A DNA stretch of 64,000 nucleotides from Candidatus Saccharimonadota bacterium (lineage in GTDB: Bacteria; Patescibacteriota; Saccharimonadia; Saccharimonadales; Saccharimonadaceae). The translations under genes were made by a program, and so were the position numbers. The notes beneath the pieces are model-generated. The model searched no databases. It had not been told where the DNA came from and worked only from the letters and a program-made list of their open reading frames with translations. The first letter of the stretch is position 1, and every line of letters begins with the position of its first letter. The DNA lies in assembly GCA_017460105.1 (NCBI GenBank), contig JAFUBS010000004.1, forward strand, positions 1 to 64,000. Reading direction: 5' to 3'. Below, piece by piece: positions 1 to 11,483 of the stretch.

Positions 1-675
1 CACGGTCTTTGCCGTAGTAGTACAATTGCTTGCCACCATCTTTTGCATACAGTCAGCATCGGCTATGCCATTCTTAGTACAATAGTCCACAGGCGTCGGT
101 GGCACATAATTCGCTACGGCTGCGAAATCAATCGCTAGTTTATAAGTCCCAGCCGGCTTAGAAAGGTCCGCCTTAGCAGCAAAGTTAACGATACTAGTCT
201 TACTATTAGTAGGAGCATTAGTAACGTCTAATTCATTACTAGTAGCAAATGGTAGATAGTTAGTAGCAGTAGATAATTTGTATCCCCAATGATTTACTGT
301 AAAGTCTGCTTCTGGATATCCTCCTGCTAGTGTTTCTAGTGTAGGAATAGTGTCTGCACTTCCTGCTTTAGATAGTTCAGTACTATCAGAAGACATAGTG
401 AGTGTATATCCAGTAGCATTATTAGTACCAACCGTTACTGACAAATCTGCAGAATTGAATTGTGTAGTTACTGGATTGATATTTAGTTCTACTGTATTAG
501 ATGGAATAGTTACTACTAGGCTTGGTTCTATGTTTACGTTGTAGTCTATGGTTTCGGCGAAAACGTTATCATATGTAGTAAGTGCTCCGCATAACAATAA
601 GCCAATGAATAATACGAAACCACCATATATAATATATGGTTTACAATTTACAACTTTTGTATGCAAGAATGTCAT
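1..675 (-). CDS. Surface protein, N-type 1 with FISUMP-like C-terminus (partial)
   Basis: Partial gene cut by the left edge; it starts at 675 with ATG preceded by an AAAGGAGCC ribosome site. The product has a hydrophobic signal segment (about residues 13-34) and then the roughly 170-residue beta-rich N-terminal domain shared with the other exported proteins here (motifs NHWGYKL, NYLPFATS). After FAAVANY it continues as VDYCTKNG...CMQKMVASNCTTTAKTV, which matches the start of the FISUMP-type segment of the gene at 33180, so its C-terminal half is probably FISUMP. The leader and first residues (MTFLHTK) match the gene at 31298, which carries a different C-terminal domain. Likely an exported adhesin-like protein; ligand unknown. 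Confidence 0.85.
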   Translation of the reverse strand, partial: MTFLHTKVVNCKPYIIYGGFVLFIGLLLCGALTTYDNVFAETIDYNVNIEPSLVVTIPSNTVELNINPVTTQFNSADLSVTVGTNNATGYTLTMSSDSTELSKAGSADTIPTLETLAGGYPEADFTVNHWGYKLSTATNYLPFATSNELDVTNAPTNSKTSIVNFAAKADLSKPAGTYKLAIDFAAVANYVPPTPVDYCTKNGIADADCMQKMVASNCTTTAKTV

Positions 676-692
676 CTCGGCTCCTTTTATAA

Positions 693-710
693 TAATAAAC
701 CAGAACGGTT
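693..710 (-). promoter_or_regulatory. Conserved leader motif of N-type 1 surface genes (copy 1)
   Basis: Minus-strand AACCGTTCTGGTTTATTA lies about 20 nt downstream of a TGTTATAAT extended -10 box and just before the ribosome site of the gene starting at 675. The same motif occurs at 31263-31280 and, with one change, at 34726-34743. AACC and GGTT can form a small hairpin in the 5' UTR. Confidence 0.55.
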
Positions 711-783
711 GCGTTTATTCTAAATCTATTATAACATAAAAACTAACAGCACAAGCGGTTTTAATACGAGCATATATTATATA

Positions 784-819
784 ACCAGAAGCTTGATACT
801 TTGCGAGCGTGGGGGTTGA
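784..819 (+). repeat. 36-bp promoter-proximal repeat (copy 1)
   Basis: Starts ACCAGAAGC, contains TACTTT and a GCGTGG block and ends GGGTTGA. A similar 36-bp stretch occurs at 35253-35288 before the MazF-like gene, in both cases beside a surface-protein gene. Its end overlaps the -35 box of the ORF6N gene promoter. Confidence 0.5.
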
Positions 820-845
820 TTTTTATTTTAATCCGTGCCTATAAT
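816..845 (+). promoter_or_regulatory. Promoter of the ORF6N/PLD-like gene
   Basis: -35 TTGATT (816-821), 18-bp spacer, -10 TATAAT (840-845), then a ribosome site AGGAGA before ATG 872. The G-run directly upstream of the -35 resembles that of the promoter at 16659-16688. Confidence 0.6.
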
Positions 846-871
846 ATCCCACGAACCAAAATAGGAGAAAT

Positions 872-1930
872 ATGACTAAGAGAGACGGCGCAAGAGATTT
901 GGATATAACGAACTGGGATATACGGAACAAAATTTATGACATCCGCGGGCAAAAAGTGATGCTGGATTATGATCTGGCGAGGTTTTATGGATATACGACA
1001 AAAGCATTAAACCAGCAGGTAAAACGAAACTTGGATAAATTTGAAGGTAGCGATTTCATGTTTCGACTTAACGAAGTGGAGGTTTCTAGTTTTTTGAGGT
1101 CACAAATTGTGACCTCAAAAACCGACGGTCGAGGCGGAAAACGATATTTACCATATGCCTTTACGGAGCAAGGTATTTACATGCTGATGACCATACTCAA
1201 GGGAGATTTAGCTACCAAACAAAGCCGGTCGCTAGTTATGGCGTTCAAGGCTATGAAAGATTACATCATAGACAATCAAAAGATCTTGGATTGCAGAAAT
1301 AATCTGCGGCTCGCAATGAAAGTGGCAGACAATGCTGAAAGAATCGCTGTAATGGAAGGAGAGTTCAATGATATCTCTGCGGATATAGGCGTAATGAAAG
1401 AGCGGCTCAATACTTTTATTAAAAAATCGGAAATATCCCCATTTTTGAGAGCCTTCGGGAAAGACCTAAAGAGCGGAGAATTTCTGATCTGCGAAGGAGA
1501 GTTGACTAAGGCCAGCGAGACATATATAGATATATTCTGTAGTGCTAGAAAGTCTGTAGAGATAATAGACGATTATGTCGATATTAAAACATTACGGTAT
1601 TTGCAAAAGATAAAATCGGGAGTAACCGTAACAATATATACTGAAAATATAGGGCATTATTTGCACGAAAGAGACTTGCAGGATTATAGGAAGGAGTTTC
1701 CTGGTATAGTAATCCGATTCGTTAAATCACTGCGTGAATTTCATGATAGGTTCATTATAATAGACCGAGGAGATAACGATGGAGAATTATACCATTGCGG
1801 TGCGTCGCTAAAAGATTCTGGCACGAGATTAACCGTAATAAGCATAATTAAAGATGCTGGCGTCGCCAAAGAAATCTTCGAAAGAGTAGATAAAATGGCG
1901 AGAAATCCCGAACTGCCCTTGCCGAATTAA
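872..1930 (+). CDS. ORF6N-domain protein with C-terminal PLD-like domain
   Basis: 352 residues. Residues ~15-135 match the phage-type ORF6N DNA-binding domain (IRGQKVMLDYDLARFYG, then FTEQGIYMLM). A linker follows, and from ~205 there is a second domain with FHDRFIIID and YHCGASLKDSG, the HxD-type pattern of phospholipase-D-like domains attached to ORF6N proteins. ORF6N/KilA-N proteins are usually phage or plasmid accessory genes; a nucleic-acid-directed or defence role is plausible but unproven. ATG 872 has a good AGGAGA site. It lies alone between two oppositely read surface-protein genes, which suggests an accessory insertion. Confidence 0.8.
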   Translation: MTKRDGARDLDITNWDIRNKIYDIRGQKVMLDYDLARFYGYTTKALNQQVKRNLDKFEGSDFMFRLNEVEVSSFLRSQIVTSKTDGRGGKRYLPYAFTEQGIYMLMTILKGDLATKQSRSLVMAFKAMKDYIIDNQKILDCRNNLRLAMKVADNAERIAVMEGEFNDISADIGVMKERLNTFIKKSEISPFLRAFGKDLKSGEFLICEGELTKASETYIDIFCSARKSVEIIDDYVDIKTLRYLQKIKSGVTVTIYTENIGHYLHERDLQDYRKEFPGIVIRFVKSLREFHDRFIIIDRGDNDGELYHCGASLKDSGTRLTVISIIKDAGVAKEIFERVDKMARNPELPLPN

Positions 1931-1972
1931 AGAAGGTCGAGAATACTGCTAGTATCTACGGTCGCAGTGCCG

Positions 1973-3742
1973 TTATTGTACTACCCATGGGTCGGTGGCG
2001 GTGCCGGAGCCAAGGACCGTCGTGCCTGGTGCGAGTGAAATGACGGGACGCACGCCGCCATGGGTTCCATCCACACTATAGAAGCCGAGATCGCCATACG
2101 CATACACGAGAAACTCGTGGGTAGTTCCATTATACTCACGGTAATATGGCGAGAATAACCAAAAGTCTGAACCAGAGCTTAAATATGACATCGAATCGTA
2201 AGCATTGAAATCGTTATTTTTGCCATTACCAACCAACGAAGCTTCATCGGCAGAAAGGAGGGCTACTGGGTAGGCGAGCTGACCATTACCATTACCGGTA
2301 TTATTTGTGTGAGAATAGAGGTCTACTTTACCACGCGGGCAAGTAAGGGATGGAGAGAAAGTAAGATCTTGGACATTTCTTAAGAATGAGGCGAAGTAGT
2401 AATCCGCTACTGTCTGATTACGAGTGCCATATGGAATAATAGCATCTGAGTCCGCAAAAGGGGCTTCTTCTCCCCAAGAGCTGGCATAGAGGCTTCTGTC
2501 ATTGCAATACCCGGCAGCGCCTTCTAACTTAGAAGTGTAAGCCGTCATGTTGTTTTCATACCAGTCTTCTATGTATTGTTTGATAATGGAAGAGTTGGTA
2601 TTAGTGGTAGTGTCATTGCCGGTAGAGCCGAAGATGGTAGAGACAGGTGTGGCAGCAGTAGTACCTGCAGCGAGACTACTATAAGTGTAGCCTACGGCGT
2701 GGATGTTTTGGTACTGGAGGCCGGCGTAGGTGGTGCCGGAGACGGTGGCGGAGTCTGTATTGAATGGTGATGTAGTGAGCTGAGCGGCAGTTTCAGTGTT
2801 GGCACAGGTGCCGGTACTGGTATTCCACATACCGTTATACATCATCTTTACACCACCAGTGGAAGTGGTACGAACTATTCTCCAGCAAGTGTTATTAGAG
2901 AGTTTTACATAGTTCGGATAGGCGTTAGCAGAGCCATCGGAGCCATAAGTACCAGAACCATCACTATTTAAGATGCCACGATAGAAGTAGATTTTCTGGC
3001 TGCCGCCGTTGCTGTCCTGACCATCCCATTCAAAGACACCCGAAGTGGAATTATCTGTAGTTGGATCATCGGAAGTAGGTGCAGTAATTTCCGTCCAGGA
3101 GAAGTGAGAGCTGGAATCTGTATTCTTACCTTTACTTCTGCAAGCAACTAGGCCGTAGAGTTCAGTTAAACCTTGACATTTATCTACATAATTCGCCACA
3201 GCAGTAAAGTCAATCGCTAGTTTATAAGTTCCAGCCGGCTTAGAAAGGTCTGCCTTAGCAGCAAAGTTAACGATACTGGTCTTACTATTAGTAGGAGCAT
3301 TAGTGACATCTAATTCATTACTAGTAGCAAATGGGAGATAGTTAGTAGCAGTAGATAGTTTGTATCCCCAATGGTTTACTGTAAAGTCTGCTTCTGGATA
3401 TCCTCCGGCTAGAGTTTCTAGTGTAGGAATAGTGTCTGTACTTCCTGCTTTAGATAATTCAGTACTATCAGAAGACATCGTGAGTGTATATCCAGTAGCA
3501 TTGTTAGTACCAACCGTTACTGATAAATTTGCAGAATTGAATTGTGTGGTTACTGGATTGATGTTTAGCTCTACTACATTAGAAGGAATAGTTACTACTA
3601 GGCTTGGTTCTATGTTTACGTTGTAGTCTACTGTTTCGGCATGGACATTACCAATATTAGTAGATGCAGTAGAAAGCAGAACAGCAGATAATAGGCCGGT
3701 TACAATACAGAGTGATGATCTTGAACGGTATTGGCGTCTCAT
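1973..3742 (-). CDS. Exported surface protein with C-terminal DUF6273-like domain (A)
   Basis: 589 residues from ATG 3742 (MRRQYRS). A start at 3757 is possible, but its first codons form the GGAGGTG ribosome site, and ATG 3742 overlaps the previous stop (TAATG), indicating translational coupling. Signal segment, then the shared N-terminal domain (~45-185), then a lectin/FGE-like C-terminal region with NTCWRIVRTTSTGGVKMMYNG, LTCPRGKVDLYS and, at the end, FWLFSP...VRPVISLAPGT. The segment between SP and VRP differs strongly from paralogues while its flanks are nearly identical even at DNA level. Role: probably host or surface binding. Confidence 0.85.
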   Translation of the reverse strand: MRRQYRSRSSLCIVTGLLSAVLLSTASTNIGNVHAETVDYNVNIEPSLVVTIPSNVVELNINPVTTQFNSANLSVTVGTNNATGYTLTMSSDSTELSKAGSTDTIPTLETLAGGYPEADFTVNHWGYKLSTATNYLPFATSNELDVTNAPTNSKTSIVNFAAKADLSKPAGTYKLAIDFTAVANYVDKCQGLTELYGLVACRSKGKNTDSSSHFSWTEITAPTSDDPTTDNSTSGVFEWDGQDSNGGSQKIYFYRGILNSDGSGTYGSDGSANAYPNYVKLSNNTCWRIVRTTSTGGVKMMYNGMWNTSTGTCANTETAAQLTTSPFNTDSATVSGTTYAGLQYQNIHAVGYTYSSLAAGTTAATPVSTIFGSTGNDTTTNTNSSIIKQYIEDWYENNMTAYTSKLEGAAGYCNDRSLYASSWGEEAPFADSDAIIPYGTRNQTVADYYFASFLRNVQDLTFSPSLTCPRGKVDLYSHTNNTGNGNGQLAYPVALLSADEASLVGNGKNNDFNAYDSMSYLSSGSDFWLFSPYYREYNGTTHEFLVYAYGDLGFYSVDGTHGGVRPVISLAPGTTVLGSGTATDPWVVQ

Positions 3743-5508
3743 TATTGCACCTCCCATGGTTCTGTGGCGGTGCCGGAGCCAAGAACCATCGTGCCTGGTG
3801 CGAGTGAAATGACGGGGCGAACACTATGTTCACTGCTGACTATACCAGCATTGACAAGCCTACCATACGAATATACGCCAAACCCGAGAGCACTGCCATA
3901 TAATTGGCGATGATATGGCGAAAGTAACCAGGGGTACGTACCGACAAGGTATGATTTTGTATTGTAGGCACTGAATAAGTTGTCCCAGCCATTGCCAGCC
4001 AGGGAGGCTTCATCGGCGGTGAGGAAGGCTATTGGGTAAGTAAGCTGACCATTACCATTACCGGCATTATTTGTGTAAGAATAGAGATCTACTTTACCAC
4101 GTGGGCAGGTAAGAGTGGGGGAGAAGGTGGATGAGTTAGCGTTTCTAATATATGAGCCGAAGTAATACGCCGTCATACTAGTAGTGCCATATGGGATGAT
4201 TCCGGTGTCGTCTGCAAGGGGGGTGCCACCTGAGGCACTGGAATACAGACTTCTGTCATTGCAATAGCCGGCATCACCTTCTAGTTTAGAAGTGTAGTCC
4301 GTCATGTTGTTTTCATACCAGTCTTCTATATATTGTTTGATGATGGAAGAGTTGGTATTGGTGGCAGTATCATTGCCAGTAGAGCCGAAGATGGTGGAGA
4401 TAGGAGTGGCGGATTCAGTACCTGCAGCGAGGTTGCTATAAGTGTAGCCTACGGCATGGATGTTGTGATACTCGAGGCCTTTGTAGGTGGTGCCGGCGAC
4501 GGTGGCGGAATCTGTATTAAATGGTGAGTCGGTAAGCCGGGCAGCAGTATTAGTATTCGCACAAGTACTGGTGCCGCTATTCCACATACCGTTATACATC
4601 ATCTTGACGCCACCAGTGGATGTAGTGCGAACTATGCGCCAGCAAGTGTTATTGGCGAGTTTTACATAGTTAGGATAAGCATTGGCAGAACCATTAGAAC
4701 CGTAGGATATACCGGAACCATCATTATTAAGGATACCACGGTAGAAGTAGATTTTCTGGCTACCACCGTTGCTATCTACGCCATTACCGGTAGTCATGCC
4801 ATCCCATTCAAAGACGCCAGAAGTAGAAGTATCTGCACTGGGGATTTCGGAAGTTGGCTCGGTAATTTCGGTCCAGGAGAAGTGGGATTCTGGGTCTGTA
4901 TTCTTACCTTTACTGAGTGAGGCAATGTTGTTATAGAGTAATGTTGGTAAGAGTGGATTTGCTACCGCAGCAAAGTTAATCTCTAGTTCATAAGCACCAG
5001 CAGGTTGTTCTACATTAGCCTTAGCACCAAAGGTAACTGTACTAGTCTTATTAACTGTAGGAGCATCAGTAGAGTCTAATTGGACACTTGTAGCGAATGG
5101 TAGATAGTTAGTGGTAGGGAGTTTGTATCCCCAATGGTTAACAGTAAAGGTATTTTCTGTATAGCCTCCTGATAGTGTTTCTAGTGTAGGAATGACAGCA
5201 GCGGTGCCAGTAGTCTTAGTAAGGTCTGTACCATCAGCAGACATAGTGAGGGTATAGCCTGTAGGATTATTAGTGCCTACAGTTACGCCTAAATCTTTAG
5301 AGCTAAAGGCAGAGGTGGCAGGATTAATGTCTAACACTACTGTATTAGTAGGGACTGTAACTACGAGAGAGGATTCTAGGTTTACTTTGTAGTCTACGTT
5401 CTCAGCGAATACAGTATTAGAAATAGCATTAAAGGTAGTGAGAGATATAGTACCAGACAAAATACCAACCATTATATATAATGATGTTCTAGTTTTTATC
5501 TTGGACAT
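3742..5508 (-). CDS. Exported surface protein, N-type 2 with DUF6273-like domain (B)
   Basis: 588 residues, first gene of the minus-strand array, with its own TTGACG/TATACT promoter. The N-terminus (MSKIKTRTSLYIMVGILSG) is almost identical to the gene at 33180, but the C-terminal half is of the W..SP...VRPVISL type shared with the genes at 1973 and 31298, whereas 33180 has a FISUMP end. This is a clear module swap. It has a signal peptide to ~35 and no membrane anchor or sorting signal at the C-terminus. The tail LGSGTATEPWEVQ is shared with its paralogues. Likely adhesin-like; ligand unknown. Confidence 0.85.
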   Translation of the reverse strand: MSKIKTRTSLYIMVGILSGTISLTTFNAISNTVFAENVDYKVNLESSLVVTVPTNTVVLDINPATSAFSSKDLGVTVGTNNPTGYTLTMSADGTDLTKTTGTAAVIPTLETLSGGYTENTFTVNHWGYKLPTTNYLPFATSVQLDSTDAPTVNKTSTVTFGAKANVEQPAGAYELEINFAAVANPLLPTLLYNNIASLSKGKNTDPESHFSWTEITEPTSEIPSADTSTSGVFEWDGMTTGNGVDSNGGSQKIYFYRGILNNDGSGISYGSNGSANAYPNYVKLANNTCWRIVRTTSTGGVKMMYNGMWNSGTSTCANTNTAARLTDSPFNTDSATVAGTTYKGLEYHNIHAVGYTYSNLAAGTESATPISTIFGSTGNDTATNTNSSIIKQYIEDWYENNMTDYTSKLEGDAGYCNDRSLYSSASGGTPLADDTGIIPYGTTSMTAYYFGSYIRNANSSTFSPTLTCPRGKVDLYSYTNNAGNGNGQLTYPIAFLTADEASLAGNGWDNLFSAYNTKSYLVGTYPWLLSPYHRQLYGSALGFGVYSYGRLVNAGIVSSEHSVRPVISLAPGTMVLGSGTATEPWEVQ

Positions 5509-5540
5509 ATGACCTCTCTTATACGTTTATACTTATATTT

Positions 5541-5569
5541 AGTATAATGCGGGCGCGAGAATCCGTCAA
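5541..5569 (-). promoter_or_regulatory. Promoter of surface gene B
   Basis: Minus strand: -35 TTGACG (5564-5569), 17-bp spacer, -10 TATACT (5541-5546). The same hexamers and spacing precede the N-type 2 gene at 33180. Confidence 0.75.
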
Positions 5570-5590
5570 GAACAAAATTGCAGGAAATTA

Positions 5591-7737
<2,147 letters not shown>

Positions 7738-7784
7738 GTCTATATATTATACCATATTTTTTATCTTTATGAAAGCAGGACTAC

Positions 7785-8351
7785 TTACACTTCGCTCTGG
7801 CTCTTGTCTCGCAAAATCTGCTTCTTGTAACGGTCTTCTTCGGAGAAAATACAACCGCAGTATTTTTGCATATAGAGGCCTAGTTCGCGCGCCTTGGCCT
7901 GGCCTTCGCGGTAGCCAACACGAAAATCGCGATAGACAAATTCGATACCGCTCATGGCTGCCAGTTGCTCGCAAAGGGCTTTTAATTCGTCGTGTTTTTG
8001 ATATGGCGAGACGAGTAGAGTAGTCGTAAAAGCATCGTAGCCGTGCTCAGCAGCGTAGCGCACTGCCTCGGTGAGGCGTTTGACGTAACAATATTTGACA
8101 CAGCGGTTTTCTAAATCCTTCAGCGACTCGGCACAGTGTTCAATTAGCCCATATTCTTCTTTGATAACAATCTCGGCACCAACTTTTGCAGCGTAGTCCT
8201 TGAGGCAGTCGCGGCGTGTCTTGTATTCTATATACGGATGAATATTTGGATTGTACCAAAAGATTACCGGCTCGATGCCTTCGGCGCGGAGAGAATCTAT
8301 ACAATATACGCTGCATGGAGCGCAGCAAGTATGCATTAAAACTTTCTTCAT
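7785..8351 (-). CDS. queH: Epoxyqueuosine reductase QueH
   Basis: 188 residues. QueH (formerly DUF208) reduces epoxyqueuosine to queuosine and replaces the cobalamin-dependent QueG. Visible: the N-terminal vicinal cysteines in LMHTCCAPCS (Cys9-Cys10), NPNIHPYIEY, and the C-terminal YCGCIFSEEDRY, together supplying the metal/Fe-S and redox cysteines of the family. First gene of queH-queA-tgt, transcribed from a palindromic bidirectional -10 region shared with the permease at 8393. Early queuosine genes (queC/D/E/F) are absent from the window. Confidence 0.93.
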   Translation of the reverse strand: MKKVLMHTCCAPCSVYCIDSLRAEGIEPVIFWYNPNIHPYIEYKTRRDCLKDYAAKVGAEIVIKEEYGLIEHCAESLKDLENRCVKYCYVKRLTEAVRYAAEHGYDAFTTTLLVSPYQKHDELKALCEQLAAMSGIEFVYRDFRVGYREGQAKARELGLYMQKYCGCIFSEEDRYKKQILRDKSQSEV

Positions 8352-8364
8352 ATTTAAAAACTGT

Positions 8365-8378
8365 GCTATAATTATAGC
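8365..8378. promoter_or_regulatory. Perfect 14-bp palindromic divergent -10 element
   Basis: GCTATAATTATAGC reads the same on both strands and gives TGCTATAAT extended -10 boxes pointing to queH (minus) and to the permease gene at 8393 (plus). The two transcription starts would compete for one short site. Confidence 0.65.
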
Positions 8379-8392
8379 ATAAAAGGAGGCTC

Positions 8393-9505
8393 ATGGCTAA
8401 GACAATAGAGACAGATCTTAGAACGTTTGTAAAATTCTGGTTGGTTCCGTTAGGTATCGGAATTGCTATTTTTGTAATTTATAAAGCATTAACTGGCCTA
8501 ATTGTTATCGGCATTTCGATATTCTTGGCATTGGCACTAAAGCCGCTGGTACGTTGGGTGAATAATTTGTTCAAAAGAATGTTCGGCGCCGAGAAGAAAC
8601 ATGAGACGCTCTCTGCTGCGCTCGCTTATCTCATCGTGGTCGCCGTAATTGGTGCAATTATCGCAATTGTTGGGCCGGTCGTAGTGAATGAGACATCCAA
8701 ATTCATCCAGCATTTTCCAGAGACGTTCGAGAATACCTTTGGTGGCTGGGAGGGAATCAATGCCTTTGGCCGTAACTTTGGTATCGCTGATCTTCATACA
8801 GAGATTACGAACGCCCTAAATGGCTTGTCTAACAATTTGCTGGGGTTGCTCGGCAATAATCTGCTATCCAGCGTCAGCAGTATCGCTGATATCGTGATGA
8901 AAGTAGTCTTGATATTGGTACTTACTCTACTCTTCTTGCTGGAAGGTCCAGAGCTACTCGACAATTTGTGGAAGAATGTCGCCGAGTCAGAAGACAACAA
9001 GAAATCTGTTAGCGTGGCTAGAGATGTTTTGTCCAAGATGGCAAATGTGATTTCTACATACGTATCGCGTCAGATAATCATTGCAGCGATTGATGGCTGT
9101 GCATCTGCGTTAATTGTCTTCGTCCTATCTCTCTTCATGGGCAATGTAGAATCATCGATTGCGATTCCGATGGGTATGATTACGATGTTATTCTATCTAA
9201 TCCCTATGTTTGGACAATTTATTGGCGGTACCTTGGTGACTGTGATTCTGTTCTTCTCCAATCCAGCCGCGGCGGTAATTTTCGCCATTATATATATAGT
9301 ATATGCACAGATAGAGAACAATGTTATCTCGCCAAAGATTCAGGGAAGCGCACTCAATCTCCCGGCAGTAGCAATTTTGTCTGCAGTTATTATCGGCATG
9401 TATATGTTTGGATTGCTTGGCGCTATCGTCGCAATTCCGATTGCCGGATGTATTCGTGTGTTCGTGGATGAGTATCCAAAAATTAAGGCAGCAAGAAAAC
9501 AATAA
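8393..9505 (+). CDS. AI-2E family transporter (PerM-like permease)
   Basis: 370 residues with about eight hydrophobic segments: two near the N-terminus (~15-45), one at ~78-100, then a soluble stretch with FIQHFPETFENT, and a C-terminal membrane block with PMGMITMLFYLIPMFGQFIGG and IENNVISPKIQG. That last motif is the signature of the AI-2E_transport (PF01594) family. Members export varied substrates or act as Na+/H+ antiporters; the substrate cannot be read from sequence. Good AAAGGAGG ribosome site. It abuts the next gene with no gap. Confidence 0.9.
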   Translation: MAKTIETDLRTFVKFWLVPLGIGIAIFVIYKALTGLIVIGISIFLALALKPLVRWVNNLFKRMFGAEKKHETLSAALAYLIVVAVIGAIIAIVGPVVVNETSKFIQHFPETFENTFGGWEGINAFGRNFGIADLHTEITNALNGLSNNLLGLLGNNLLSSVSSIADIVMKVVLILVLTLLFLLEGPELLDNLWKNVAESEDNKKSVSVARDVLSKMANVISTYVSRQIIIAAIDGCASALIVFVLSLFMGNVESSIAIPMGMITMLFYLIPMFGQFIGGTLVTVILFFSNPAAAVIFAIIYIVYAQIENNVISPKIQGSALNLPAVAILSAVIIGMYMFGLLGAIVAIPIAGCIRVFVDEYPKIKAARKQ

Positions 9506-10573
9506 ATGAAACCAAAAAGCCGCAAAAACCTGAAGAAGATTTTGTTGACTTTGGGTTTTGTTATACTAAATGTTGCCGTTATTGCGATTACCGCAATGAA
9601 CGAGTTTGGCAATTCGCGCGATGCGGCAGAATTGTCTGAAATACATATCAAATGGTGGTTATTAATACCAGCGGCACTGTGTTTTGCAATCGCGATAACA
9701 CTAGAAATTGGCAAGTATGCATTGATGATACGCAAAATGGCGCCAAAGGTAGACCGTGAGAGTAGTTGGAAACTTGCCAGGCGGACAGTTCTGCTCGGAA
9801 GATACTACGATAATATTACGCCAGCCGCGGTAGGTGGGCAGCCATTTCAGATTTATTATTTACGCAAGAATGCTGGGATAGCGACTGGACTCGCTACAAC
9901 AATTCCGATTTTTGGTATGATTTCATTGCAGATTGCCTTCCTAATTATTGCGCTATTTTGTTTCTTGTTTGGAAACGTGATGCAGGACAATCCCGCGTTG
10001 GCTGTAACGGCGTGGTTTGGATTACTATTTTACGCATTTTGGCCAGTGACCATCGGAATGGCAACTTTCTTTCCAAAAATCACGACCAAAATCGTGCAAT
10101 TAATTATTAGGTTTTTTGCCAAAATTCGCATCATCAAAGACCGCAACAAGGCACTCGAAAAGACCGAGCATGAAATCGGCGAATATGTACGTTGCGTAAA
10201 ATTGATTTTGAAAAAGCGCGGACTTTTTCCGGCGACCATTGCGATTTCTATTGTGTTTAATATCCTGACGGCTTCGATTCCATATTTCTTACTGACAGCA
10301 TTTGGCGGACAAATGGATTTTATGCAGTGCTTCGTACTAACGACTGCAGTAATGTCCGCTGTCTACTTTATTCCAACACCAGGTAACTCAGGTGCGGCGG
10401 AAGGTACCTTCTATGTAGTATTCTCGGCTCTGTCAAAGGGTTATGTATTCTGGGCAATGCTATTTTGGCGATTCTTATCGTATTATATATATATTATAAT
10501 GGGGCTAATTACTTATTCTTCTATGCAAATAGAAAAACGCCGGGCTCGCGGAGTGAGAAATGCGAAAAAATAA
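9506..10573 (+). CDS. Lysylphosphatidylglycerol synthetase/flippase-like membrane protein
   Basis: 355 residues, about eight membrane helices. Motifs of the LPG_synthase_TM family (PF03706): YYDNITPAAVGGQPFQIYYL around 100-120 and PTPGNSGAAEGTFY around 290. Standalone members are thought to flip lipid-linked substrates or support membrane-lipid modification; no C-terminal aminoacyl-transferase domain is present. ATG follows the preceding stop directly (TAAATG), and the end overlaps the VanY gene by 14 bp, so the three genes from 8393 form an envelope operon. Confidence 0.85.
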   Translation: MKPKSRKNLKKILLTLGFVILNVAVIAITAMNEFGNSRDAAELSEIHIKWWLLIPAALCFAIAITLEIGKYALMIRKMAPKVDRESSWKLARRTVLLGRYYDNITPAAVGGQPFQIYYLRKNAGIATGLATTIPIFGMISLQIAFLIIALFCFLFGNVMQDNPALAVTAWFGLLFYAFWPVTIGMATFFPKITTKIVQLIIRFFAKIRIIKDRNKALEKTEHEIGEYVRCVKLILKKRGLFPATIAISIVFNILTASIPYFLLTAFGGQMDFMQCFVLTTAVMSAVYFIPTPGNSGAAEGTFYVVFSALSKGYVFWAMLFWRFLSYYIYIIMGLITYSSMQIEKRRARGVRNAKK

Positions 10574-11465
10574 AATTACTATCATCATTATCGTTTGCTC
10601 GTTTGTAGCTGCCGCGATTGCCGGCTGGGCGATAGCGAGTCTTGTTAGCGCCGGTAACACATCCGAGGACAATAATGCCGAGAATGCGGCGATGGTAAAT
10701 GATACCGCTGAAGCACCCAAAGAACAGGAGCCTGTGGAATTGCCGCCGGAAGAATCTGAGGAGGAGGTACCGGCAGAAGAGGATGTGCCACCGGCGCCAG
10801 TCACCAATGCTGGGTCTGACAATTACACGATTGGTTTTGGATACTTAATGTTGATAAATCCTAATTTTCCTGTTGATACCGATTTCATTGCGGCGCGGCG
10901 CGGGGAACTAGTAAGCATCTCTGAGCTCTACGGAATCCAGGAAGGGAATCCATACAATGGCGACAATTTGCTAGACCCAGAAGCAGCAGTGCATATTAAT
11001 GATATGGTGAAAGCATACGAAGCAGATTACCCTGGACACACACTAGAAACTCGTTCGTGTTTCCGTTCGCGTGGGACTACATGCGGTAGGCTATGTGCAG
11101 CGACTGGCGAGAGCGATCATCATACTGGACTGACCTGCGATTTACTGGACCCGGCTTATGGTACTTCACTTGATACCGACACTTACGATCAGCATATCGA
11201 CTGGCAATGGTTGCGCGCGAATTCGTATAAGTATGGTTTTATTGACAGATTCCCATACGAATGGGCAGGCGGGCCGATGAGTCAGCCGGCAAATGTGGAT
11301 GAGAACGGCTCGACGGGTTTGTTCGAAACGTGGCATTATCGCTTTGTCGGGATAGAAGCAGCGACGGAGATTGCGACCGGCAAATACAACGGTGGTGAAT
11401 ATGATTCTTTGGAACATTACTTAAAAGCGCGAGGTCTAATTACGGATTTGAAAAACGGTCATTAA
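10560..11465 (+). CDS. VanY-type D-alanyl-D-alanine carboxypeptidase (M15B)
   Basis: 301 residues: an N-terminal membrane anchor (~5-27), an acidic/proline spacer (~35-80, rich in Glu and Pro), then a peptidase M15 domain. Zinc and catalytic pattern intact: SDHHTGLTCD (His/Asp ligands) and ETWHYR (Glu base and His ligand). Trims D-Ala from peptidoglycan stem peptides outside the membrane. Four cysteines near CFRSRGTTCGRLC may form disulfides. For an epibiont lifestyle the target could be its own wall or that of the partner; this is inference. Confidence 0.9.
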   Translation: MRKNKITIIIIVCSFVAAAIAGWAIASLVSAGNTSEDNNAENAAMVNDTAEAPKEQEPVELPPEESEEEVPAEEDVPPAPVTNAGSDNYTIGFGYLMLINPNFPVDTDFIAARRGELVSISELYGIQEGNPYNGDNLLDPEAAVHINDMVKAYEADYPGHTLETRSCFRSRGTTCGRLCAATGESDHHTGLTCDLLDPAYGTSLDTDTYDQHIDWQWLRANSYKYGFIDRFPYEWAGGPMSQPANVDENGSTGLFETWHYRFVGIEAATEIATGKYNGGEYDSLEHYLKARGLITDLKNGH

Positions 11466-11483
11466 ATTGGTATAATTAAATAT

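Noticed and set aside
3743-3757. Earlier start of surface gene A at 3757
   Set aside because: Those codons are the ribosome-binding site for ATG 3742, and the added residues precede the signal peptide without conservation.
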